A DNA stretch of 50,658 bases, taken from Magnetovibrio sp. (lineage in GTDB: Bacteria > Pseudomonadota > Alphaproteobacteria > Rhodospirillales > Magnetovibrionaceae). Both the position numbers and the translations under genes were made by a program. The stretch spans positions 1 to 50,658 of the forward strand of contig JANQJR010000045.1 in NCBI GenBank assembly GCA_028281525.1, read 5' to 3'. The notes under the pieces are model-generated. The model did no database searches. It was not told where the DNA came from and worked only from the letters and a program-made list of their open reading frames with translations. This document shows, in pieces, positions 8,240 to 15,311 of the stretch; position 1 is the first letter of the stretch, and every line of letters starts with the position of its first letter.

Positions 8240-10918
8240 TTACAAATCCGCCAACCGCGCCAGTGCTTCGTCCAACTTGGCACGGTCCGCTTTCAAACCT
8301 TCCAGGCGTTCTTTCTGCTCAGAAACGACTTCAGCGGGCGCCTTGGCGAGGAAGCCTGCGTTGGAAAGTTTCTTTTCGTACTTCATGATTTCGGGGTCGA
8401 GCTTCTTGATCTCTTTATCCAGGCGCGTTTTCTCCGCCGCCACGTCGATGATGCCGGCCAGCGGCAGCACGATGGTGGCTTCATCCAACACAGCGGTGAC
8501 GGAACCCTTTTCCACCTCACCGTCCAGCGCGCCGGAGTTTTCGATGCGCGCCAAGCGGTGAATCAAATCGCGGTGCGTATCCAGGCGCGCAAGTGTTTCG
8601 GCGTTCGCGTCCTTCAAGCGCAAGGTCAGCTGTGCCTTGGGTTCCACATTCATTTCGGAGCGCACTTGGCGCACGGCGGTGATCAAACGCACCACCCAAT
8701 CCATCTCAGACTCTGCGTCCGCGCTTTCCAGCCCAGAAAGCTTGGGCCAGTCGGACAGCATCAGCTGCGTGTTGCGGTCCGTGATCTGGGTCCACAATTC
8801 CTCCGTCACATAGGGCATGACCGGGTGCAACATATGCAGGATTTGGTCCAGCGCCCAAGCCATGGTGGCGCGTGTTTCGGACTTCGCCGCTTCATCGTCT
8901 CCGTTCAGGATCGGCTTGGTGAATTCCAGATACCAATCGCAGAACGCGCCCCAGGTAAAGTGATATCCGGCGTCCGCTGCCTCGTTGAAGCGGTACGCAT
9001 CGATGGCGTTTTCGATCTGGGCGCAAGCTTCCGCGGCCTTGCCGATGATCCAGCGGTTGACGGTCAAGTCGACCTTGGCCGGATCGAAGTTCGCATCCGG
9101 CTTGCAGTCGTTCATTTCCGCATAGCGCGCGGCGTTCCAGATTTTGGTGACGAAGTTGCGATAGCCTTCGATGCGCGACGTCGACAGTTTTACATCACGC
9201 CCCTGCACCGCTTGGGAAGTCAAGGTGAATCGCACCGCATCCGCGCCGAACTGGTCGATCAGTTCCAAGGGGTCCAAGACGTTGCCCTTGGACTTGGACA
9301 TCTTCTGGCCTTTTTCGTCGCGCACCAAGGCATGGATGTAGACGTCCTTGAACGGCACTTCCTTCATGAAGTGCAGGCCCATCATCATCATGCGCGCGAC
9401 CCAGAAAAAGATGATGTCGAAACCGGTCACCAGGCAATCGGTCGGATAGTAGCGTTTCAACTCCGGCGTTTCGTCCGGCCAGCCCAGTGTTGAGAACGGC
9501 CACAAAGCCGACGAGAACCACGTGTCCAGCACGTCCGGATCGCGGGTCAGGTTGACGTCCTGGCCATAGTGCGTACGCGCCGCGATCTCGGCTTCTTCCT
9601 CGCTGTATGCAACAAACGGATGGCCGTCCGGCCCGTACCACGCGGGGATTTGATGCCCCCACCAGATTTGGCGGGAAACGCACCACGGCTGGATGTTGCG
9701 CATCCATTCGAAATAGAGGTTTTCGTACTGCTTGGGATGAAAGGTGGTGCGCCCGTCTTCGACCGCCTTGATGGCTTCTTGGGCCAACACTTTGGCGTCC
9801 ACGAACCACTGATCCAACAGCCACGGCTCGATCACCACGCCGGAGCGGTCCCCGTAGGGCACCGTCATGGGATTTTCCTCGACCTTTTCAAGCAAGCCTA
9901 AGCCTTCCATCTCCTTCACGATGGCGTCGCGCGCCTCGAAACGGTCGAGGCCTTGCAGATGTTCCGGTGCGTTTTCGTTAATGGCCGCGTTGTGGTCTAG
10001 AACATTGATGACCTCGAGGTCCTGGCGCCGCCCCACCTCGAAGTCGTTGAAGTCGTGCGCAGGCGTGATCTTCACCGCACCGGAACCTTTTTCCGGGTCG
10101 GCGTATTCATCGGCGACGATGGGAATCGGGCGGTCGACGATGGGCAGGATCACGTTTTGGCCCACCAGGTCGGTATAGCGTTCGTCATCCGGATGCACGG
10201 CCACGCCGGTGTCGCCCAGCATAGTTTCCGGACGCGTGGTGCCGACGGTGACGAATTCGCCGTCGCGGACTGAGCCATCTGAATTGGCGACGGGGTACTT
10301 GAAGTACCACATCTTGCCAGTCTGTTCCTTGTTTTCCACCTCCAAGTCCGAGATGGCGGTGTGCAGCAGCGGGTCCCAGTTGACCAAACGCTTGTCGCGG
10401 TAGATCAAGCCTTCCCGGTGCAGTTCGACAAACACCTTCTGCACGGCCGTGGACAGGCCTTCGTCCATGGTGAAGCGTTCGCGGCCCCAATCGCACGATG
10501 CACCCAAGCGGCGAAGCTGGCGGGTGATGGTGCCCCCGCTTTCGGCTTTCCAGTCCCACACGCGCGCGATGAACTTATCGCGCCCCAAATCGTGACGGCT
10601 GAGCTTTTCCGCTTCCATCTGGCGTTCGACCACCATCTGCGTGGCGATGCCCGCATGGTCGGTGCCCGGCTGCCACAAGGTGTCCTTGCCGTTCATGCGG
10701 TTGTAGCGGATCAGGATGTCTTGCAGCGTGTTGTTGAGCGCATGGCCCATGTGCAGGCTGCCGGTCACGTTCGGCGGCGGAATGACAATGGTGTAGGCAT
10801 CGTCGCCCTCACCCCCACTTGTTTTATGAGGGCCACAGGCAAAAGCGCCGGAATTTTCCCACTGTTCGTAGATCCGTTGTTCAACATCGTGGGGGGTGTA
10901 GGTCTTATCCAAAGACAT
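8240..10918 (-). CDS. valS: Valyl-tRNA synthetase
   Basis: Charges tRNA-Val with valine in the cytoplasm. The 892-residue length fits the bacterial enzyme. The class I signatures are both present: PPNVTGSLHMGHALNNT (HIGH motif, about 48-64) and KMSKSKGNVLDP (KMSKS motif, about 540). The CP1 editing region (about 200-400), anticodon-binding domain (about 620-770) and the C-terminal coiled coil (about 830-892, KLDEALARLADL at the end) follow in the usual order. Start ATG at 10918 gives the common MSLDKTYTPHDVEQRIYEQWE beginning. Upstream on the same strand is popZ, separated by a terminator. Confidence 0.98.
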   Translation of the reverse strand: MSLDKTYTPHDVEQRIYEQWENSGAFACGPHKTSGGEGDDAYTIVIPPPNVTGSLHMGHALNNTLQDILIRYNRMNGKDTLWQPGTDHAGIATQMVVERQMEAEKLSRHDLGRDKFIARVWDWKAESGGTITRQLRRLGASCDWGRERFTMDEGLSTAVQKVFVELHREGLIYRDKRLVNWDPLLHTAISDLEVENKEQTGKMWYFKYPVANSDGSVRDGEFVTVGTTRPETMLGDTGVAVHPDDERYTDLVGQNVILPIVDRPIPIVADEYADPEKGSGAVKITPAHDFNDFEVGRRQDLEVINVLDHNAAINENAPEHLQGLDRFEARDAIVKEMEGLGLLEKVEENPMTVPYGDRSGVVIEPWLLDQWFVDAKVLAQEAIKAVEDGRTTFHPKQYENLYFEWMRNIQPWCVSRQIWWGHQIPAWYGPDGHPFVAYSEEEAEIAARTHYGQDVNLTRDPDVLDTWFSSALWPFSTLGWPDETPELKRYYPTDCLVTGFDIIFFWVARMMMMGLHFMKEVPFKDVYIHALVRDEKGQKMSKSKGNVLDPLELIDQFGADAVRFTLTSQAVQGRDVKLSTSRIEGYRNFVTKIWNAARYAEMNDCKPDANFDPAKVDLTVNRWIIGKAAEACAQIENAIDAYRFNEAADAGYHFTWGAFCDWYLEFTKPILNGDDEAAKSETRATMAWALDQILHMLHPVMPYVTEELWTQITDRNTQLMLSDWPKLSGLESADAESEMDWVVRLITAVRQVRSEMNVEPKAQLTLRLKDANAETLARLDTHRDLIHRLARIENSGALDGEVEKGSVTAVLDEATIVLPLAGIIDVAAEKTRLDKEIKKLDPEIMKYEKKLSNAGFLAKAPAEVVSEQKERLEGLKADRAKLDEALARLADL

Positions 10919-10970
10919 GGGTCTGCCGTCCGTGACTAAAATGTATGTGTAAGCCTTGCGTTCTATAGCA

Positions 10971-11005
10971 AAAACGCCGCCCGGGGAACCCTGAGCGGCG
11001 TTTTG
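10971..11005 (-). terminator. Rho-independent terminator of popZ
   Basis: On the minus strand a GC-rich stem AACGCCGCTCAGGG pairs (with small mismatches) with CCGGGCGGCGTT around a short loop and is followed by TTTGC. It starts 20 bp past the popZ stop and separates popZ from valS. Confidence 0.8.
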
Positions 11006-11024
11006 TTTGGTGTTTGTGCAACGT

Positions 11025-11804
11025 TTAGTCTTCGAGCCGCTCCGCCCGGTTGATCATACGGTCGATTTCCTTCTTTACGAGGCGTTCGATCAAATACGGC
11101 AGGTTCTGATCCAGCCATTCGCTGAGCAGAGGCCGCATCATCTCGCGCACCATGCCTTCCAACGTCACGTCGGAGCCGCCCACCTGCAACTCGCGTTGGC
11201 TGAGGATGGCGCGGGCCAGATCGGCCAAGATATCGGTCGAGGCCGCATAGGCGCCCGCGGACATGATCGTCTGCGTGCCCACATCAGCGCCTTCCGGCAA
11301 GGTGGTGATCATTTCTTCGGTCAAATCGAGGATCGAAGAGATATCCGGCTCGCCACCGGGACGCGGCGGCGGCGGAGGTGGCGGCGGAGCCACTTCGACC
11401 ACCGGTTCGGGTTCGGGTTCTGGCTCAGGTTCCGGCTCTGGTTCGGGTTCCGGTTCGTCCTCGGCCAATTCGATCATCGGCGTGGGCTCAGGTTCCGGTT
11501 CGGGCTCTGCCTCTGCCTCTGCCTCTGCCTCCATGCTTTCCATGAGGGCGGCCATGTCCATTTCTTCTTCGGGTTCCGGCTCGGGTTCCGGTTCCGGCTC
11601 TGCCGCCATTTCCTCCATGGCGGCGGCCATGTCCATTTCCTCCTCCGGTTCCGGTTCCGGTTCGGGCTCCGGTTCCGGCTCGGGCGCGGCTTCCTCAGCC
11701 TTTGCCTCCTCCTCACCGTCCTCTGACAGGATGCGGCGGATGGAGGCCAGGATGTCCTCCATCGAAGGCTCTTCGCCGTTTTGTCCTTGCGCTTCTTCGC
11801 TCAT
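11025..11804 (-). CDS. popZ: Polar organising protein PopZ (DUF2497)
   Basis: PopZ forms condensates at the cell pole and tethers the chromosome origin through ParB in alphaproteobacteria. The product (259 residues from ATG at 11804) has the conserved N-terminal helix [17 protein letters not shown], a long Pro/Glu-rich linker (about 35-150, with runs of EPEP and a proline run), and the C-terminal oligomerising helices including [20 protein letters not shown] and KEIDRMIN. The linker contains two copies of EEEMDMAA-type motifs. The linker DNA is a low-complexity repeat that gives an open Gly/Ser frame on the other strand; that frame is not a gene. A thirteen-codon longer start exists but the conserved helix supports the shorter one. 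Confidence 0.9.
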   Translation of the reverse strand: MSEEAQGQNGEEPSMEDILASIRRILSEDGEEEAKAEEAAPEPEPEPEPEPEPEEEMDMAAAMEEMAAEPEPEPEPEPEEEMDMAALMESMEAEAEAEAEPEPEPEPTPMIELAEDEPEPEPEPEPEPEPEPEPVVEVAPPPPPPPPRPGGEPDISSILDLTEEMITTLPEGADVGTQTIMSAGAYAASTDILADLARAILSQRELQVGGSDVTLEGMVREMMRPLLSEWLDQNLPYLIERLVKKEIDRMINRAERLED

Positions 11805-11924
11805 GAAAAGCTCGCTTATCCCCAGGCGTCCCGCTTGGGACACGGACTGTAAGAGAATCGATTCGATTAACCTTAATCCGTCGAACCTTACGACCCGGTT
11901 AACCTCGTGATTGACTTAAGTGGT

Positions 11925-13310
11925 TTACCGCGGAGCGCTATCCCCAACATCACCGCCGAACCACTTGCCTCTGACCTTCCGATAATGCCCTTGCGGATCA
12001 TATAAATCCACCGGCAGGTTCAAATCCGCAGCCGTTAAATGACCGATCGATGACAACAAGGTTAATGCCGCAACGGTCTCATCCCTTTGAGAAGTCACGA
12101 GATTTACCCGCGCATCGAGCAATTCCTGTTCCGCATCCAAAACATCGAGCACCGTGCGCGAACCGACGCTGGCCTCACGTTGCACCCCTTCCAGCGCGGT
12201 TTCGGCGGCGCGCACCTGGGTTCTGATGGCTTCGATTCGGGCCTGGGTGGCAACAAGGCTTTCCCAGGCGCTGCGCACCTTTTCGGCGACGTCACGGCGT
12301 GCTTGCGCCGTATTCAAGCGGGATGCGGACGCGCTTTGGCGCGCTTCACGCAACTGGGAGTAAACCGAACCGCCTTGGTACAACGGCACCGTCAGCGTTA
12401 CCTTGGCTTCCAACTCATTGGACTGATAGCCCTCGGAAGATGAAGAGACGTCGAGGGAACGGGACGCGGAACCGTTGAGATCGAGCGACGGCAACAATTT
12501 ACCTTGGGTGCTGTCGATTTTGTCTTCGGCGGCGCGCTCGTCATACAAAGCGGTCAGCACTTCGGGATTGGTGTCGTCCGCCGTGTTCAAAGCGCCGTCC
12601 AAAGTTTGCGGCAACGGCAGACCCAAGACCGGCGCGCTCACGGTGCCCGGCGCATTGCCGATCAGTTTGGCGTAGTTGGCGCGCGACGTTTCCAGATTGC
12701 CTTCGGCCTGGATGCGGTCCGCCGTGGCTCCGGCCAGGCGGGATTCAGCCTGGTGCACGTCGGTGCGGGTGATCTCGCCGACGTTGAAGCGGTCTTGGGT
12801 CGCTTCCAACTGACTGGTCAGCACTTCTTCGTTCTTCACGTTCAGTTCCAACACCGCTATGTCGCGCACCACATTCAAATAAGCTGTCGCGGCATCGAGC
12901 AACACGGACTGCTCGGAATTCTGCAAGCGGGCGCGTTGCGCGCGCACGGTGTTTTCCGCGGAAGACACGTTTGCGATGGTCTGCCCGCCGGAATAAAGCG
13001 ATTGCTTCACCTCCAGCGACAGTGTCTGCGGCTCCGTGCTCAAACTCGAGCCCTCCGTCGCGCTGTTTTCTTGGCGCTTGTAAGCCGACGTGCCCGTCGC
13101 CTCGACGGTCGGCCGCCAGCCGGACAACGCCTGGCTCACGCCTTCGTCGGTGGCGCGCAGGGTGGCGCGGGCCGACTGCAAGGTCGGGTTGGAGGCATAG
13201 GCTTTGGCCAAGGCTTCCTGGAGCGTTTCCGCCTGGGACGGTCCTGCCAAGGCACCCAGCGTCAGCGCAGCCCATGCCGCGCCCGTCAAAAATCGTTTGG
13301 TGTTGATCAT
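11925..13310 (-). CDS. tolC: TolC-family outer membrane protein
   Basis: Trimeric outer-membrane exit duct for type I secretion and drug efflux. The 461 residues comprise a signal peptide cut near GPSQAE (about 27) and two homologous halves rich in long helices, typical of TolC: TLQEALAKAYASNPTLQSARA near the start, SLEVKQSLYSGGQT (about 95), VTLTVPLYQGGSVYSQLREA (about 310) and GSRTVLDVLDAEQELLDAR (about 390). Conserved position next to rhodanese and pcm genes supports orthology with other alphaproteobacterial tolC genes. It is the only outer-membrane duct seen in the window and could serve the ABC/HlyD pair at 29502-33569, but that pairing is inferred. Confidence 0.94.
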   Translation of the reverse strand: MINTKRFLTGAAWAALTLGALAGPSQAETLQEALAKAYASNPTLQSARATLRATDEGVSQALSGWRPTVEATGTSAYKRQENSATEGSSLSTEPQTLSLEVKQSLYSGGQTIANVSSAENTVRAQRARLQNSEQSVLLDAATAYLNVVRDIAVLELNVKNEEVLTSQLEATQDRFNVGEITRTDVHQAESRLAGATADRIQAEGNLETSRANYAKLIGNAPGTVSAPVLGLPLPQTLDGALNTADDTNPEVLTALYDERAAEDKIDSTQGKLLPSLDLNGSASRSLDVSSSSEGYQSNELEAKVTLTVPLYQGGSVYSQLREARQSASASRLNTAQARRDVAEKVRSAWESLVATQARIEAIRTQVRAAETALEGVQREASVGSRTVLDVLDAEQELLDARVNLVTSQRDETVAALTLLSSIGHLTAADLNLPVDLYDPQGHYRKVRGKWFGGDVGDSAPR

Positions 13311-13423
13311 GTATCCATCAACTCATCTTATTTGCGGCAAAGACTATACCCCCTGGGGAAAAAACACCATAGTCCCCAGGGGTTAAGTAAAAAACGTTCT
13401 GAAGAATCCCGGAAAATGGGGCC

Positions 13424-13750
13424 TTAAGCAGCCATTTCCTCATAGCGGCGCCACGACGCCATGCCGCCCATCAGGGACTGCGCGGCATCGAATCCGTTTT
13501 GACGCAGCCATTGCGCCGCCATCAACGAACGGTTGCCGTGCGCGCAGATGATGATCAGGCGCTGCGCTTTGGACAAGTCGTCCAAGTGCATAGGCAACTG
13601 GTTCAAGGGAATGTTGGGGCTATCGCCCGCCGGGGCCTGAGCCACTTCCCAGGGCATGCGCACGTCCAAAAACACGGCATCCTCATTTCCCAGGCGAATC
13701 TTGTGCAGGCCATGGGCGTCAATTTCCAAAGGCAAAGGCATGTTTGTCAT
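13424..13750 (-). CDS. Single-domain rhodanese-like protein
   Basis: A 108-residue sulfurtransferase-type protein. The active-site loop is CAHGNRS (Cys near 73), six residues long as in thiosulfate-type rhodaneses, preceded by FLDVRMPWEVAQ and followed by AAQWLRQNGFDAAQSLMGGM, both hallmark blocks. It should carry a persulfide on that Cys; the physiological donor and acceptor are unknown. ATG at 13750 is chosen over the one at 13762 because GGAG lies six bases ahead of it. Lies between tolC and pcm, as in many relatives. A TTAGAT palindrome lies about 80 bp upstream. Confidence 0.92.
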   Translation of the reverse strand: MTNMPLPLEIDAHGLHKIRLGNEDAVFLDVRMPWEVAQAPAGDSPNIPLNQLPMHLDDLSKAQRLIIICAHGNRSLMAAQWLRQNGFDAAQSLMGGMASWRRYEEMAA

Positions 13751-13831
13751 TCGGGGCTCCATACTCTTTTTCTTGGGGGCTCATTTTGCATATAGGTGCG
13801 GGGTGCGTATTATCCCGCAGCAATTTGCATA

Positions 13832-13845
13832 TTAGATAAATCTAA
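13832..13845. promoter_or_regulatory. Palindrome TTAGAT-AA-ATCTAA upstream of the rhodanese gene
   Basis: A perfect 14-bp palindrome in an A+T-rich stretch between the rhodanese and methyltransferase genes, 82 bp ahead of the rhodanese start. A third TTAGAT half-site lies at 13893-13898. The symmetry and placement suggest an operator for a dimeric repressor, but no regulator gene is adjacent. Confidence 0.4.
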
Positions 13846-13908
13846 ACTAAAGAAAAATCAAGCCCTACGGCGTGAAAATATAAATTCCGCACTTAGATTG
13901 AAGGAGTT

Positions 13909-13923
13909 AGGGTCAGGACCCTA
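13909..13923. repeat. Short palindrome overlapping a stop codon (copy 2)
   Basis: AGGGTCAGGACCCTA overlaps the TAG stop of the Pcm-family gene. On the minus strand it can fold as TAGGGT-CCTG-ACCCTA. It is the reverse-oriented counterpart of the element at 118-131. Confidence 0.4.
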
Positions 13924-14571
13924 GAGAGAAAAACCGGTTGCGGAAGAGAATTCAGGCAACGTCGGAATGCTGGCGTCGAACAGTTCCGTTTCGGACACCA
14001 CGCCGTCCACTTTGATGGCCAGCATGGCCTTGCCGACGCCGGGTTGGGACTTGACGTAAACCAGACGGCCGCCATCCGCCAACTGATCCGTCAAACCTGC
14101 GGGCAATTGCGCGACGGCGCCGTTGATGAAGATCACATCGTAAGGAGCCTGGCCGGGGTGGCCCTTGGCCAGATCGCCGTTAAGCACGGTGACCGTTTCC
14201 GCACCTTGCTCCGCCACATGCTCGGTCGCGGCTTTTTGCAGCTCCGCGTCGCTTTCGATGGCGATCACGGCGGACGCAATCTGAGCGATGACGGCGGCTT
14301 CGAAACCGGTCGCGGCGGCGATCACCAAGGCGATGTCGGTTTCTTGAACAGCGGCCGCCTGGATCAGGCGTGCGGCGACCATCGGCTCCATCAGGATACG
14401 GCCGTCGCCGACAATCAGGTCTTCGTCGATATAAGCCAGGTTTTTCTGTGCGTCGGAAACGAACGCTTCGCGCGGTAAGGTGTCGAATGCGTCGACCACC
14501 ATCGAGTCCGTAACCCGGTTGGTGCGGATTTGACCCTCGACCATATTGCGGCGGGCAAGCGCGAAGTCCAT
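13921..14571 (-). CDS. Protein-L-isoaspartate O-methyltransferase family protein
   Basis: A 216-residue relative of Pcm, which methylates isoaspartyl residues with S-adenosylmethionine. The N-terminal block ALARRNMVEGQIRTNRVTD and REAFV(S)DAQKNLAYIDEDL match the family. The SAM-binding loop, normally GxGxGY, reads AAATGF here (about 87-92), so the glycine-rich motif I is degraded; the acidic residue after motif II (IESDAEL) is kept. Such 'motif I-poor' Pcm homologues are the form usually found beside tolC in alphaproteobacteria, and it is doubtful that they repair isoaspartate. ATG at 14571 has AGGGAG seven bases ahead; an extra upstream stretch of frame is ignored. Confidence 0.85.
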   Translation of the reverse strand: MDFALARRNMVEGQIRTNRVTDSMVVDAFDTLPREAFVSDAQKNLAYIDEDLIVGDGRILMEPMVAARLIQAAAVQETDIALVIAAATGFEAAVIAQIASAVIAIESDAELQKAATEHVAEQGAETVTVLNGDLAKGHPGQAPYDVIFINGAVAQLPAGLTDQLADGGRLVYVKSQPGVGKAMLAIKVDGVVSETELFDASIPTLPEFSSATGFSL

Positions 14572-14956
14572 GAATTCACTCCCTTCTCTTTTTCGAAGCG
14601 CCGCAAGCGGCGTGCTTTCGATGATCAACCGGCTGCCGAGCGTCTCGGCAATACGGTCGACCCCATTTGCCCGGCACTATAGCCTGAGGGCACGGCTGCA
14701 AACAATAGACATCGTATGCCCCCTTCACACCCAGATTTCCCCTCTAAGCCGCTTGAATTTCAACTCTTTTGGAGATGGCTGCGGGTTCGCGGAGCGGGTT
14801 TCAAAAAAATTGCAAAAACCGCCGAACGGGTGCTTGACCGGGCGGGTTCGTCGTTTTATGTTCCAGCGCCTTCACGAGAAGGGTCGGAGCCCCACGGCTC
14901 CCCATGCAAACATTTGGGCGGACTCAAGCCTAGCCACGGTTTGCAATGGGCAGGAC
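14572..14956. other. Intergenic region between the pcm-like gene and the tRNAs
   Basis: No gene is supported here. A GC-rich hairpin (CGCCGC-AA-GCGGCG with extended flanks, 14594-14620) lies just ahead of the pcm-like ribosome site on the minus strand. Long open frames that run from here through the tRNAs are translation artefacts. Confidence 0.5.
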
Positions 14957-15030
14957 GGCGCGGTGGCGGAGTGGCTACGCAGCGGCCTGCAAAGCCGTGT
15001 ACACCGGTTCGATTCCGGTCCGCGCCTCCA
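14957..15030 (+). tRNA. tRNA-Cys (anticodon GCA)
   Basis: A 74-base cloverleaf: acceptor GGCGCGG pairs with CCGCGCC, anticodon stem GCGGC/GCCGT around loop CTGCAAA, T-arm with GGTTCGATTCC, and an encoded CCA. Anticodon GCA reads Cys codons. Confidence 0.97.
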
Positions 15031-15055
15031 TCTGCCTTACTCGGAAGACGCTTGA

Positions 15056-15130
15056 TCCGGCGTAGCTCAGTGGTAGAGCAATCGACTGTTAATCGATCGG
15101 TCGTAAGTTCGAATCTTACCGCCGGAGCCA
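15056..15130 (+). tRNA. tRNA-Asn (anticodon GTT)
   Basis: A 75-base cloverleaf: acceptor TCCGGCG pairs with CGCCGGA, D-arm GTAGCTCAGTGGTAGAGC, anticodon stem ATCGA/TCGAT around loop CTGTTAA, T-arm GTTCGAATC, and encoded CCA. It is 25 bp after tRNA-Cys and probably co-transcribed. Confidence 0.97.
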
Positions 15131-15135
15131 AAAAC

Positions 15136-15167
15136 AAGGGCCATCACAACATGTGATGGCCCTTTTT
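15136..15167 (+). terminator. Rho-independent terminator of the tRNA pair
   Basis: Perfect stem AAGGGCCATCAC / GTGATGGCCCTT with a five-base loop and a TTTTT tail, 5 bp past the tRNA-Asn CCA end. Confidence 0.93.
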
Positions 15168-15311
15168 GCTTGCCCCTGAGGTGCGTTCATAATCTGATCG
15201 TATTGGCCTTTCCCATCCCCAGAAAATCACGCACCTGAAGTCTGGCGAACGCCTCGGAACAGACATTTTCAGGATGACCTCAAAACTCCCGCTTGACTGC
15301 GTTCAAATTCT

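Noticed and set aside
11263-11910. 215-codon plus-strand frame made of Gly/Ser runs
   Set aside because: Antisense shadow of the Pro/Glu-rich PopZ linker.
11025-13310. Low-complexity DNA as a possible CRISPR array
   Set aside because: Repeats are short codon-level runs (GGTTCCGG-type) with no spacers; no cas genes.
14716-15156. 146-codon plus-strand frame, and a 93-codon minus-strand frame over the same place
   Set aside because: Both translate across the two tRNA genes (typical RRSSVVEQSTVNRSVVSSNLTAG artefact).
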